Positions 30,901-41,961 of a stretch of DNA of 64,000 bases are shown here, in pieces. Below the pieces are notes generated by a model, which worked only from the letters and a program-made list of their open reading frames with translations, was not told the origin of the DNA and searched no databases. The DNA lies in assembly GCA_963969365.1 (NCBI GenBank), contig OZ017749.1:3720001-3784000 (forward strand), in the 5' to 3' direction. This DNA is from Asterochloris sp. CNOR1 (Eukaryota; Chlorophyta; Trebouxiophyceae; Trebouxiales; Trebouxiaceae). The position numbers and the translations under genes are program-made. Within the stretch, counting starts at the first letter, position 1; each line of letters starts with the position of its first letter.

Positions 30901-33900
30901 TGTCCAGGCCTGTCCTCAGCTGCTTACTGGGCTTGCCTTCCACTTGGGAATGTGCTGCCTAAGGTGCAACAGGCAATGTCTGGCCTCCTTTCTGCTTGGG
31001 GCAAGATGTGTACAGGCCATTTCCTCTACCTCCTAAGCGTAGCAATCTTGCACCATCCTGCATCAACCTCAGGATGCACTCACCAACACCACCGCCCATA
31101 CTGTGCCTGCCCTGCTGCAGGTGGGCGACTCCAACCAGTCCACCACCAACACATCTGCCTACAGCTCGGTCATGAACTTCACCCACGTGGCGCCCCACGG
31201 GAACAGCTCTGACTACCCCTTTCGCTATGGTGAGCTGAGAGGGCAGCACAGCGGCACCCTGAAGGGAATCGCGCAAGCAGGGGCACGTTGAGCACCAGGC
31301 TCCCAAAAACGCCACACCATCAGCCTGTTCCTCAGCCTCTCCTTCAGCCCAGGCGTCTGCTCAGATCTAGGCCTGTGTGGTGCTGGTTTGGGCTCTTCTC
31401 CACAGCTGCAGCCAATCGCATGCCTATTGGGGCAAGTGGACTCTTGGTGCTGCCAGACACCAAACCCTGGCGGAGGCTGTGGCACAGGACTGAGGCACTT
31501 TGGCTGGCCAGCTGGCACTGGGCAGTAGCCCACCTGCCATTGCTTGGTAGCATGGCTTGCACTGACTTGGGTGGTACTGTCATGCCAGCGTGATCTCCCC
31601 TGTCTGGGGTGTGTTCTGGTGTCAGCCATGCCTTGCCAGCACTGAGCCCCATGAAGCAACTGGCAGTGCCTGCTGCCACTTTTCAACTTCATTTCAAAGC
31701 ACGCAGCCTGGATGTGCAGGTGTGACCGCTGACCTGGGGCAGACCGTCTGGTCAAACCTGACCATCCAAGGTCTAATCCAGCAAGATGCACAAGCCATCA
31801 TGCTCATTGGTGACCTAGCATATGCGGTGAGTCTGATGTCGTCCTGCTGGAATGTGAACCCTGACCTGCCTGCCTTGCTGTGCTCCAGATGCTCTGCACA
31901 GGCCGGGTCAGTGTGACGTGGCTTTGTTCTGTGTGGGGAAGCTTGACTGTGCACAGGCCGCGCATTGACCATACCCAAGGCATGGCTTCACGCGCAGTTC
32001 TGTCACACGCGGCCCTGTGGTGAGCGTCGCCTTTGGCTGCTGTCCTGCAATGACTGCTCCTTTCCATCCACAGCTTGGTACATCAGTGTTGACTGTGTGC
32101 TGGCGCCCCGCAGGATGACTACAATGGGAAGAGCACTGGCCAGAGGAATGGGTACCAGGTGAATTTGGTTCATCAATGTTACCTGCTGCCAGAAATGGAG
32201 GTCCTCTGCGTCCCTGCCTGTATTGTCCCAGTGCTGAGCATACCATCATCAGGCCTTCGTTGAGACCTGCCCCTTCCTTGCCTGCAGCCTCGCTGGGACA
32301 CATGGTGAGCTTTTAGTTTTTGCGGCTTTGGCTGCTTCCCTCAGAGGCACACAAGCTACCTGACCCGAAGTGTGGTGGGCCCTCTCAGGAGAGGGCAGGC
32401 AGCTGTCAGCATTGCTGAATGCCCCCATTGTTATCTTGTGGCCTCTCAGACAGCGCACTGGAAGGCGACCTGTCCCCTTGTGCCATCAGCCAGCATGCGA
32501 CAGCCCTTTTGGCTGGCTGCCTCTCAGAACACGCTGTCCATGTAGGTCGCAGCTCATGCAGCCCCTGCTGTCGACCAAACCGTTCTTCAGCTGCATGGGC
32601 AACCACGAGGAAGAGAGCGAGTTCCGCTATGGTGAGCTGCTGTGCAGGCTGGTGCCTTGGCTGCCTCAACGCGGCTTGCGGTCTCCAGCTTCAGCATGCA
32701 GGCATGGGTGAGTGCTCAGATGAGGAGGATCAGCATGTGCAGCCTCATTTGACATGGCCCTGGCACAGCCACTGCACCTGTGATGGCTCAAGTCTACCAC
32801 AGCGCTGCGCCTGGTGAACTTTGTGCTGGTCGCTCAAGCAAACAGATGCCAATTGCGCCACAGTGCTGCCAATTCACGATTGTGTCATGGTTCGACCGTC
32901 CTTGGGTCGCGGGTTCACTCACAGCAGCCTCCTTTCGCCTTCAGGTGATGACTACATCACATCCTTTGAATGCCAGAACAGCGTTCAGGTTCCAGCTCCC
33001 AGGGGCAAGACGCAGTGCGGGATGTCCTACCGTGCCCGCTTCCCAGCGCCCAACCAGTCCCTGTATTACTCAGGTCAGTCTAACAGGTTGTGTATAAGCC
33101 CCCTGCAGCCTGGGTCCTCATAATTGTGTGCTAGGCTCAGACGACCTAGATTGGCCTCGGGGGTGGATTGCCCAAGTGCGTCATGGGTATCAGACAGATC
33201 TCAAGAGCGTGTGATCTGCTGTGATCCTGCTGGGGCCTTGGTGCCTGTGCTGGGCAGGCGTGGCTCAGGCTCCTGCTCTTAGAGATCACAGGTCCTGTGC
33301 GTCTCAGCTCCTCATGTCCACCCCTGCACCCTGTTACTCACTTAGACTCTTGGCTCCTGCGTTCAGCAAGTCAATAAAAAATTTGCTTCTAAGATGCTGA
33401 AAGAGACCACGTGCCTGCAGTGGACGTGGGGCCAGCCCACTGGATCTGGCTCAACTCCTACTTCACCAGCGACAATAGCAGTGCCCAGTACAGCTTCCTG
33501 CTGTCAGACCTGCAGCAGTATGCCAAGCTCAACCGGAACGGCACCGACGGCCCCACACCGTGAGTGTGTTGAAAGTGCGCAGGGATGTTGAACTGCCCTG
33601 GACCTGAGTGCAGCAGGTCACTCTTGGCACCGCCTGTCAGCTCCGTGCCTGGGGCTCGATGTCCTCAATGCTTAGCACACTTTGATGTGCCTCCTCAGCC
33701 CTCAGCACTTGTACCAACCTCTGAGCGCCCTTCTAATGACATTTCTCCACATGAACTGCAGCCTTACACCATCTCTGCTTTGCACCATGTCCCCTGCACA
33801 ACCTGACCTTTGCACCAGCTTGACATCCTCTCAGCACCATGAAGCGCTGGCACCGCACCTTCTGGCAGATGGGGCCCAACGTCAGCACCAGTGCAGCAGC

Positions 33901-35975
33901 TATATGCTGCAGCCTGATGTTGAAGGCCTCCTGGACACTGCAGGTGGCTGTTTGTTGCAGTACACGAACCGTGGTACTCCAGCACCGCCCCCAGCAGCCA
34001 GGACCTCACTGGCGTCTTCACTATTGGAGAGAGCATCCTGAATGCCTTTGACAACAACACCAGCCCCCGTACAGGTGAGGCTGTCACTTGGAGCTGCTGC
34101 AGACAGCACAATCCATGTTTCTGCATTTGCTGTGTGCAACAACACCAGCTTTTGCGCAGGTGATGCTGTCACTCACAATTGCTGCAGACAGCATGAACCA
34201 TTCTGCGTTTGCTGTCTGCACCTTGTTGCTCACATTGGCATTTTGAGAGATGTTGCCAGCGGTGACTTGCTGCCTGAGATGGGTGTCTCTCGTTGATAGC
34301 CTGACATGTGTGTACCCTTGATGCTCACACAACCGACAGGAGCCTGATTGGGCTCATGCTGTTCCCCTGTGTGCAGGCTACTATGGCTATCTATTCTTCC
34401 AGCACGTCGAAGATCTCTTCTACCAGTATGGTGTGGACATGATCTTCACTGGCCATGAGCACAACTACGAGCGCACCTATCCTGTGTACCGCGACCAGGT
34501 CGACTCATGTGAGGGGCTCACCTGCATTTCCTACTCAGCTGTGCAGACCACCAGTGCTGACTTGCCTATGCAGCACAGAAGCAGGTCGAGTCATGCGAAG
34601 ACCCCACCTGCATCCTGTGCTCGGGCTGTGCAGGCAGGCTATGCTAGCATGGTGTGCGCAAAACAGATTGAGGACCCAATCTGCATCCCTAGCACGGCTT
34701 CTGCAAGCTAGGCTGGGCCTCCTGCCACCAGGGCCTGTCCATGCTGGAAGTGGCTGTGAGCTCTCCACCAGAATGAGGGTGGTAGCATCAATCTGTCAAA
34801 CCCCGAGTCAGCTCCAAATCTCCCCAGAGGGGCACGGCCTGCCAGAATCGACTCTGGGCAAGACTGGGGGACGTGCTCTGGGTGTAACCAGGCTGATCAT
34901 TGGTGGCGGCACTGGTGCTGTCCAGCACCAGCCCTGGCCCCCTACATCTGAAAGCAGCTGGATAGACTGAAGCTGAGGGTGTTGCCAGCATCAGCACCTC
35001 AGTGCAGGCCAAAGAGAGCCTCTCCAGCCAGCCCCCTCTATCACAAAAGACTGTCAATGCGCTGCAGGCGGCTTCGTGAATGTTGTCGTGGGCGATGGGG
35101 GGAATGAGGAGGGAGTCCAGAAGGACTTTCTTTCTGTGCAGCCTGCCTGGAGCGCCTACAGGGACCTGGCCTTTGGTGTAGCCTCCTTCGAGGTCCTGAA
35201 CACCACTTACGCCCATTGGCTCTGGACGGCCGACAATGGTACTCTGATTGATGAGGTGAGCCACTGACCCATGGTTGTGGGCCCCTCCCTGCACTCGGTG
35301 TTTGTTTTGATGATGATTGCAGGCCACAGCTGTGGTGCGCTGTGGTGCTCGCCTGGGCTGCCCAGCCTGCGTGGGCCTCTGTTGGATAAGACGAGTCAAT
35401 TGTATGCTGTAGCCAGAATAAACGGTCAGTGCTCGGGAGTGTGAGCTTTCAGGGCAGGTGTGCGGGATAAGCTCAACCCGTATCAGCATTGTGATCATGG
35501 TGCACAGCTCATGGCGCCTCCAAAGCATGCCGAGCTTTGGTACACAGTGTGTGCTGGTTCTCAAGGTGCTGCAGAAGGTGTTCTCTAGCTTTGATTGACA
35601 TGGTCATGCCGCTTTCCAAATGCATGAAGTCACCAAAAGTGCTGCACAGCACGCGCAGTCAGCATCTGCAGCAGGCCGCCACATGTGTCTGCCATCCAGG
35701 CTCTACAGCTTGCATCAACGGATGCACGGCAGCCGACAGGCTTCACCACAGAACTCAGAGCACGCTGCCTGAGCCGCTCCCGTGGTTCTGCCATGCAGGC
35801 CTATATCACTCGGCCAGCGCAGTGCGCCAACCACATTGCAGCCCCCTACACAGGGCCACCAGCTGCCCCTGCCCCGGCGCCGAGCGCCAGCAACTCTTCT
35901 TCAAATTCTTCCTCCAACTCCAGTGGCGGCGGCTTCATCAACGACATCGAATCGGCCTTTAACCACCTAAGATGA
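27922..35975 (+). CDS. Secreted purple acid phosphatase
   Basis: Metallophosphatase releasing phosphate from organic esters. Exons: 27922-28165, 28550-28657, 29057-29199, 30346-30452, 30823-30883, 31121-31229, 31720-31826, 32114-32158, 32288-32304, 32546-32631, 32945-33073, 33421-33559, 33944-34074, 34377-about 34498, a short uncertain exon, 35068-35255, 35799-35975. Metal-ligand blocks: ADLGQT, GDLAYA|DDY, GNHE, VAVHEPWY and GHEHNYER, in the right order, then VVVGDGGNEEG. A hydrophobic leader (WAGLLAGLCCLGHLARG) predicts secretion; many N-x-S/T sites fit this. The protein ends with a Ser/Asn-rich linker. Unusual points: exon 9 is only 17 nt; intron 5 starts GCAAGT; the junction after 34498 is ambiguous because the QVDSCEGLTC segment is duplicated. 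Length about 650 residues. Confidence 0.92.
29410..29453. repeat. G-rich tract
   Basis: A run of G-blocks separated by single A residues (gggggagggggaaggggggg pattern) in a purple acid phosphatase intron; G-quadruplex formation is possible. Confidence 0.85.
30047..30318. repeat. Intronic tandem array, ~68 bp x 4
   Basis: Units start at 30047, 30116, 30184 and 30252 with agacagcagc; each holds caccaag-, cgccagcc- and cctgcaaagcctg-like blocks. A more diverged copy lies near 29895-29960. The array ends about 30 bp before the exon 4 acceptor region of the acid phosphatase. Confidence 0.9.
34042..34220 (+). repeat. Echo of acid phosphatase exon 13 tail and donor
   Basis: The segment caacaacaccagc...acag|gtgaggctgtcact, continuing to tgcatttgctgt (34050-34133), is repeated directly at 34137-34220 with caacaacaccagc...gcag|gtgatgctgtcact. 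Both copies have a usable donor. Confidence 0.85.
34492..34632 (+). repeat. Duplicated QV(D/E)SCE segment of the acid phosphatase
   Basis: caggtcgactcatgtgaggg at 34496 and caggtcgagtcatgcgaaga at 34581 are ~85 nt apart and code for QVDSCEGLTC and QVESCEDPTC. Only one is likely to be used in the mature mRNA; sequence alone does not say which. Confidence 0.7.
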
Positions 35976-35997
35976 GCAGTTAAAGCTGTCTGCCACC

Positions 35998-36125
35998 CCG
36001 CAGGATGCCCATCACATGCCACTCTGCAGGATGCAGCTCACGAGATGGCTCACACTGCAGCAGGATGCCCATTGCATGCCGTTCTGCAGGATGCAGCTAA
36101 AAAGATAGCTCAGACTGCAGCAAAA
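35998..36125. repeat. Tandem repeat, ~63 bp x 2, 3' of the acid phosphatase
   Basis: caggatgcccatcacatgcc and caggatgcccattgcatgcc begin two units that both end in cactgcag/gactgcag. They lie just past the stop codon, probably in the 3' UTR. Confidence 0.85.
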
Positions 36126-36319
36126 CGCTCCCCATTTAAACTGTAGTCTGGGTGCCCCAAAACCAGATGAAGTACTTGCCCAAGCTCTGAAACTGTGTTC
36201 TCTCACTCTGCTCTGCAGCAATGCTTCATGTTATTTCAAGTCCTTGTGCTGTATCACTGAATGTGCCGAGTTGAGAATTAGGAAAAAGATGCCTGCTGCT
36301 CCGTTCCTGTCGGCCAGCA

Positions 36320-36745
36320 ATGCCGAACTGCTGCTCACAGGGGTACGCTCGGCATTCCCAGAGCGCCCTAAGCTTGCTCAGGGAGACCCTCCTCCAGGGC
36401 CTGCGTCTCCTGCCTGGGCAGACAGGCTGCGTGGTGTTCAGCCCAGATGGGCACCCTGTCCTGCAGTTGCCAGGCAGGGAGGCGCTGCACGATCCAGCAG
36501 TGGCCTCATGCGCGCTGAGGCTCATGCAGCATGCTGCACAACTGTCCAGCCGATCCCCAGCCTGTGCCATCCCAGCGCTGCACGTCAGGGCGCCAGACAT
36601 GCTGCTCAGCTGCTTTCGCATTGGTGGCCACTTCCTATTGCTGTCCATTGAAGCACCAGACCATACCCTGGAGCAGCTGGACACAGTCGCCCTGGAGCAG
36701 CACATGCAGCCAGCCATAAGCAAGGCCATTTTGGTCCTTGATTGA
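36320..36745 (+). CDS. Small protein, possibly roadblock/LAMTOR-like
   Basis: A 141-codon frame. The part from ETLLQGLRLLPGQTGCVVFS through DGHPVLQLPG, the Ala-rich helix LRLMQHAAQLSS and the strands MLLSCFRIGGHFLLLSIEA follows the helix-strand-strand-helix-strand order of roadblock folds, which build Ragulator or dynein light-chain scaffolds. There is no exact motif to prove it. A splice acceptor-like cag at 36340 leaves the true start open. The opposite strand also has a long frame, but with less protein-like composition. Confidence 0.35.
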   Translation: MPNCCSQGYARHSQSALSLLRETLLQGLRLLPGQTGCVVFSPDGHPVLQLPGREALHDPAVASCALRLMQHAAQLSSRSPACAIPALHVRAPDMLLSCFRIGGHFLLLSIEAPDHTLEQLDTVALEQHMQPAISKAILVLD

Positions 36746-37639
36746 GGCAAGGACAGGTGGGAGAGGCAGTACTATTCAGGCTGACCTGGCCACATAGGGA
36801 CCCCAAACTTGCAGTGAGCTGCGTGGCTGTGTGATTAGGAATTTGTCCATGTGGCTGCAGGCACCACTGTTCTGGCCTCGCAACGCTGGCAGGGGCGTGG
36901 AGCACACCAACATTGCACAAAGCTGCCAGTTTACTTGACTGGCAGCTGCTGAATGCAATCAGCATAACACCGAGCAACTCCATCAGAGGTCTACCCTCTG
37001 CTGTTGCTCATCTGCATTGCCGGGGACCAAAAGCATTTGCAGCATTGAAAGCAATCCAGCTTAGCTATTTTGACCGCAGCAGTTCAGGGCGTAGCAAAAT
37101 CCAGTAAGAAAATTGACCAAGGAAGCCATTACAGGCAGGCGCAGGGCTCAATGCACATGGGAACAGCTGCATTAAATCACACACAGCAAATCAGCCCAGA
37201 TTAGTGACTAAACGCAGCAGGCTCAGGCCCTCAAGCCCCTTGGGGCCATCAGGGTCGTGGTCAGGCACTGCGTTTGGGCATGATATGCAGAAGCTCTATT
37301 AGCTCTGTGTGCAGCAGAGCTCCAACATCTGCTCGATGGCAACGCTGCTTGGGCGTAAGAATGCCAGACCACAACCTCAGTTGACATGCTCATGTGCCAA
37401 GCCTTGGTCAAGCTTAGCATAGCAGCTGAGGCAATGGATCCTCTGCAACATGCCATGATTCTGCCGTAGTTGGCGGGATGAAGTACAAGGCTTCAGCACT
37501 TCACAACGCTTGCTTGATATACGGTGCCGAAGCTTAAGCTGTTGACCAAATCAAGTGTGGCAGTGCTGACTGGCGCATTTCTACAGATCTTACTTTGGGG
37601 CAGTTGTCATGCGATACCTCGTTTCGCTGGCCGGAAGAG
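36746..37639. other. Intergenic region upstream of LINE 2
   Basis: No exon supported. Base composition is more AT-rich than the gene bodies. Confidence 0.5.
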
Positions 37640-37654
37640 AGAGAATGGATATAA

Positions 37655-37687
37655 AGTCCGGGGGCCACAATGAACGGGCATGGGACT
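37655..37687 (-). other. LINE 2 3' stem-loop
   Basis: Element orientation: AGTCC-CAT-GCC, loop, GGC-CCC-CGGACT. Helices match those of LINE 1 and the SINE; only the internal and apical loops differ. Confidence 0.65.
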
Positions 37688-37701
37688 GACAATTCATGTA
37701 A

Positions 37702-39366
37702 TCATGGCAAAAGCAGCACTGATTGATGCATAAGCAGCGCTGCACGCACATACTTAGCAAGCAAAATTGGGGGATGGTCATCAAAGAGGTCTGTCAAAGT
37801 CTGTCCTGGCGTCTTGAATAGGTGGCTGTGGGCGTTGCGCAGGTCATCGAGCTGGGGACAGTGCAGCAAGATGTGTTGCTCGTCTTCTATGGCGGTTGCT
37901 GATGTGCAGAGGCGGCAGGTCCTCTCGTGTCTGGCTTCTGATGTGTAGCGGCCTGTCTCAACTCTCAGCCTGTGGCTGCTGCAGCGGATATGGGCCATTG
38001 ATTTGCGCATTCTGTAGCCTCTGATCTGCTGAATGTAAGGTTGCGTGGTGTACGCTGCGCTGAAGCCGCGCATCTGCTTGTACGTTGCCACGGTGCTGTC
38101 TGAGTTCTCCGCAAAGAGCCGCTCATGGCGCTCTGTGCTGGGGGCGCTGGCAGGCCTCCCGCGGGCCTGCAAGGCAGCAAATCCAGCAGGGGTACGCAGG
38201 AGCCTAAGGTTTTCCACATTGGGTGTGCCGTCAAACATCGCCCAGAACAGTGGGTTGTCAGATGCAGTGCGAGTGACATTGCAGATGCGCAGCCTGAACT
38301 TGTCAACTTGTTTTTGCCAATGCACAGCAAGCGGGTATCTGCCAAACTCAGCCAGGGCAATCAAGTGGTGCGTGGTGCGTTTCACTCCCAGCAGGCCACG
38401 TAAGAACTGGAGGTGGACGCCTTCCAGCACTTTGGTGACTGTGCTGCTGGCATCATGGTGCCAGAACCACACCTCACAGCCATAGCTGAGGATGGGCAGC
38501 ACCAATGCATTGAACAAGTTGCACATGCGCTGGGGGTGCACATAGCCAAGCTGGAAGCATCTGCGGCGCATGGCATGCATGGCTTTGCATGCAGAAGCTG
38601 CAAGACTCCCCAGAGCAAGGCGGAAGTCCCGTTGCGTGGCATGGAACCACAGGCCCAGATATTTGAAGCTGTCCTTGCGGGTGAGCACTCTCCCGCCGTA
38701 TGTGAAATCCCGGCAGGGGGTGTGCCGCAGCTCAAAGACCAGCACCTCAGTCTTTTCCAGGTTCACTGTGAGGCGCCTCTTCTTGCTAAAGACCTGCAAT
38801 GCATCAAGCATGTTCTGTAGCCCCTCTGCTCTGGTGCTTAGTATGGCAAGGTCGTCTGCGTAGAGCAGCAGCGGCACAGGCTTTTGCATCTTCCACTCGC
38901 GGCCCGCAGCTGTGAACCAGTAATCGGCAAGGCTTGGGGCGCCATTGCCTGGCACAGCTTTCAGGACCTTGTGCAAGCAGTCAAGCAGCAGCCCGAACAG
39001 CAGGGGGCTGAGGGGAATCCCCTGCTGTACCCCCTGAAAGCACCTGAAAGCCCCAGAGGTGCCCTGTGCAGTTCTCACTGCAGCAGAGTCAACACCATAG
39101 AGGCTCTGCAGACACTTCAGGAACTGCCCCCGCACTCCAATGTTGGCCAGGACAGCCCAAAGCACTTCCCTGTCCACTGTGTCAAACGCTTTCTCAAAAT
39201 CCACAAAGCAGCAGTACAATTTCTTCCCCTGTGACAGGCATTTCTTGACTATGTAATTCAAGATACTCAGTTGATCTGATGTGCCGCGATTGGCCCGGAA
39301 GCCCGCTTGCGTGGGCGCCCTGAGATTGTTCCTCTCAGTCCAGTCTGCCAGTCTGCGCGTGAGCAC
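37702..39366 (-). CDS. Truncated LINE reverse transcriptase ORF
   Basis: Keeps YCCFVDFEKAFDTVDREVLW, FQGVQQGIPLSPLLFGLLLD and LLLYADDLAILS (YADD in place of FADD in the first LINE), and CRLC...HILLHC at the C-terminus. It has a 20-residue insertion before YADD (around ADYWFTAAGREWKMQ) absent from the first copy. Lacking its N-terminus, it is probably not functional. The listed first codon is not an ATG. Confidence 0.85.
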   Translation of the reverse strand: MLTRRLADWTERNNLRAPTQAGFRANRGTSDQLSILNYIVKKCLSQGKKLYCCFVDFEKAFDTVDREVLWAVLANIGVRGQFLKCLQSLYGVDSAAVRTAQGTSGAFRCFQGVQQGIPLSPLLFGLLLDCLHKVLKAVPGNGAPSLADYWFTAAGREWKMQKPVPLLLYADDLAILSTRAEGLQNMLDALQVFSKKRRLTVNLEKTEVLVFELRHTPCRDFTYGGRVLTRKDSFKYLGLWFHATQRDFRLALGSLAASACKAMHAMRRRCFQLGYVHPQRMCNLFNALVLPILSYGCEVWFWHHDASSTVTKVLEGVHLQFLRGLLGVKRTTHHLIALAEFGRYPLAVHWQKQVDKFRLRICNVTRTASDNPLFWAMFDGTPNVENLRLLRTPAGFAALQARGRPASAPSTERHERLFAENSDSTVATYKQMRGFSAAYTTQPYIQQIRGYRMRKSMAHIRCSSHRLRVETGRYTSEARHERTCRLCTSATAIEDEQHILLHCPQLDDLRNAHSHLFKTPGQTLTDLFDDHPPILLAKYVRAALLMHQSVLLLP

Positions 39367-39568
39367 AGAGGCGAATAGCTTGGCCAGAACCGGGAAGCCC
39401 TTCCAGTCAACCCATGAGGAAGGTCAAACTTTAAGACCTATATCTTCGTTCCGTTCTCGCCTCCCACACTGTTCCAGCCTTCCTTCCAGTGCGATCCATC
39501 TAGGTGAAGTGTGGTTCCCATCGCCGAACTTCAAGCTTAGATCTCCAATTACATCAGCGAACTCGATC

Positions 39569-41961
39569 ATGTCAGGCGAAAAGAGCTACGTCGCTCAGGC
39601 TGAAGAGGCGTTGGCCGCTGCAGGTATGCTTCTGCCTTGCTTCTCATCGGTCAGCCTACTAGCCCCATGCCCTGATGCAACTTTTCCAGTGCAGCCTGCC
39701 CATTCCCGGTGTGCATTGAAGCCAGAGGCCCTCCCGCAGGCAGTACGGGGTGCCTGCTTTGCTTGCCTAGGGTTTGGCAAAGGCTAGTGTGCTGTGAGCT
39801 TCTCCTCCCTTACATCGTGGCAGAGCCGCCTGTTGCAGACTCCACCATCCATTCTCACAATTGCCCTGCTGTAGGGCCACAGGGCGCCTTACGGCGGGTT
39901 TGTCGTGGCGCGGCTTTGTCATGTTGCTCTCTGTGTCAAACCCCAGCCACCTCACACAATATTCAAAGCGTACAGGCAACACGGCTGCATTGGTGGCCTC
40001 AACCACACAGGAAGCCACCCCCTTCTCCAGGTTAACCATGCTAGGCTGCTGCCTGAGGTGTCATCCTGTGCCGCTGCTTGCAGGCCAAAAGGTTTCAGAT
40101 GCCACCAAGAGCACCTCTGACACGGTGATGGGCCAAAGCGAGTCAGCCACTCAGAGCGCCAAGGAGTCTGGGCAGGCAGCCAGCGCCAAGGTGGGCTTGT
40201 GCTGTGAATAGGCCCCTCTTTGCAATGGCAGGTCCCAAGTCTGCGACTGGTCAGTTGGCTCAGGTGGCGTCAGAGGTCCTCAATAAGCCTCCACTCCAGA
40301 GTGGGCCCACCAGCAGTCAGGTATGCTATTGGGTTGGGCTCCTCCTTGCTGCTGTGATCTGTGGCCTATTGGTTGAGGTCCAGTCCAGCAGTCATGCCAG
40401 CTCAGTTGAAACTGTAATGTGGTGGCAGGCAATTGCAAGTGACAGCATCAACATGGGGCCCTCAGGTATCTGGCAGGTTGTGCTCAGGTGCTGCCTTGTG
40501 ACAGCAGCTGTTTCTAGGTTTATGGCAGGCGCCCAGCTCACACTTAGCAGCCGATGAGCTTGGTGCTATACACTCGGCTGTAGTTGCTTCGTGTAATGCT
40601 GCAGCTTTATGACCACCTACTGGCCACGCTTGATGTCAGCAGCATTCTTAACAAGCTTTGTGCACCTGCTGCAGGCATCTGAGATGGGCCAGAGCGCCAA
40701 GGAGCCAGCGGGCCAAACCGGGCAGTCTGTCAGCAAGAAGGCTGACCAGGCCAAGCAGGTGGGCCAACAGTCTTGTCAGAGCATGAGCCAGAAGGTGTAC
40801 ATTGTGCTGTTCTTGTGTTGCTTGAGGCTGCAGTGGGGCCAGCAGGCAGCTGTCCTGTTCCCCCCAGGATGTGGTGTGGGATGGCCAGCAAACATGCCGA
40901 GGCAACCCTGTGCACAGCCAGTCCTTGCATCTGGTGCAACACACCTGGGTTTCTGCCTGTAATCCATTGTACGCTTGCTTCCCTTCTCATCAGCAGTGGG
41001 CCTGGCTCCACGGTGGCAGCCAATCCGCTCAGAAAGTATCACGCTTCCCCTGCCTGCTTTGTTCCAGCCGTGCGGGCAGTCTCTGTCTCAAGCTGTAAAT
41101 ATCTGGGTGCGTGCGGGCGTCAGTTAAGTTTTTGCAGCCTGGTCTGCACTTCCGGCGAGAACCTAACCCAGCTAGCACTTCCGCGGCCTGTGTGTTTCGT
41201 CCCAATGCCACTTTACAGTAGTCTTTGACTTCGATTTGCAGGGGGCCACGGCAGACGGTCACCTCGCCACCAAACTCCGCCTGTTCACATCGCCATCGTC
41301 ATTCCCCAACCCGCAGCGCCTGCGTCTCTTCATGCACGAAAAAGGTGTCGCCAATCACTTCGAGGAGCGCATCTATGACATGAGTCCCATCGGCGAGCAG
41401 CGGCAGTGGCGGCACCTGAAGATGAACCCCTGGGGCGAGACACCAACCCTTCAGCTGGCGGACGGCAGCTATCTTGCCGAGACCGATGCCATCGCCCGGT
41501 ATGTCGACCAAGCCTACCCGGGCCGAAAGATAATGGGCGAAGACCCAATGCAGCAGGGTCTCGACACCATGTGGAACAACCGCATCTGGGTGCACATCCT
41601 CTATGGGATCGTCACAGCCTTCCATGTGCTGCACCAAGGGCTTGGACCAAAGCTCGAGCTGACGTCCAACCCCGCATGGGGTGAGCATACCCGAAAGGGG
41701 GCGCTTGCACATGCCGGCCTGGTCAACCAGCATCTCTCAGACGGGCGCGACTGGCTGCTTGGGGGGACCGAGCCAACCTTCTCAGACATGACGCTGGCAG
41801 CCGCGATTGCCTTTTCCAAGTACCCGCTCAACGCCACCCCGCTAGATGAGCGTTTCGAGCATCTGGATGCTTACTGGAAGCGCTGGCAGCTCCGGCCTAG
41901 CTTTCAGGCAGCCTATGCAGACCGCCAAAGCGGCGTGCCTGAGCTGGATAACCGGGGCTGA
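39569..41961 (+). CDS. LEA-like repeat domain fused to glutathione S-transferase
   Basis: Exons 39569-39623, 40084-40190, 40675-40758 and 41242-41961 close in phase and give 321 residues. Residues 1-82 are hydrophilic, Ala/Ser/Lys/Gln-rich and helical (SESATQSAKESGQAASAK, SKKADQAKQ), like group-3 LEA proteins, which protect against drying. Residues 83-321 form one exon and a complete cytosolic GST: thioredoxin-like LRLFTSPSSF, NPWGETPTLQLADGSYLAET (with the cis-Pro and the E-T of the glutathione site), then an all-helical C-terminal domain with SDMTLAAAIAFSKYP. A 720-nt intronless GST exon behind three short intron-split exons suggests a retained retrocopy or a bacterial-type gene captured by a native 5' end. 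GSTs conjugate glutathione to electrophiles. Confidence 0.8.

Larger units (their letters stand above)
37640..39400 (-). mobile_element. Second LINE copy, 5'-truncated
   Basis: Related to the LINE at 15525-18345 but clearly diverged. Similarity starts at PVLAKLFAS near 39398, so the 5' part including the first RT block is missing. The frame to 37702 is intact (554 codons). The 3' UTR is short and ends with the shared stem-loop (37655-37687) and a CT-rich tail. Confidence 0.9.

Noticed and set aside
34788-35564. 258-codon minus-strand ORF
   Set aside because: It lies opposite an acid phosphatase exon that matches the family; its translation has no domain and a composition expected from antisense reading.
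36226-36750. 174-codon minus-strand ORF opposite the roadblock-like gene
   Set aside because: Ser/Cys/Arg-rich, no start context, and the plus-strand frame has a better secondary-structure pattern.
40204-40320. Extra LEA-like exon (SATGQLAQVASEVLNKP) in the GST fusion gene
   Set aside because: Composition fits, but its phase does not match the neighbouring exons (40190 and 40675), which already join to each other.
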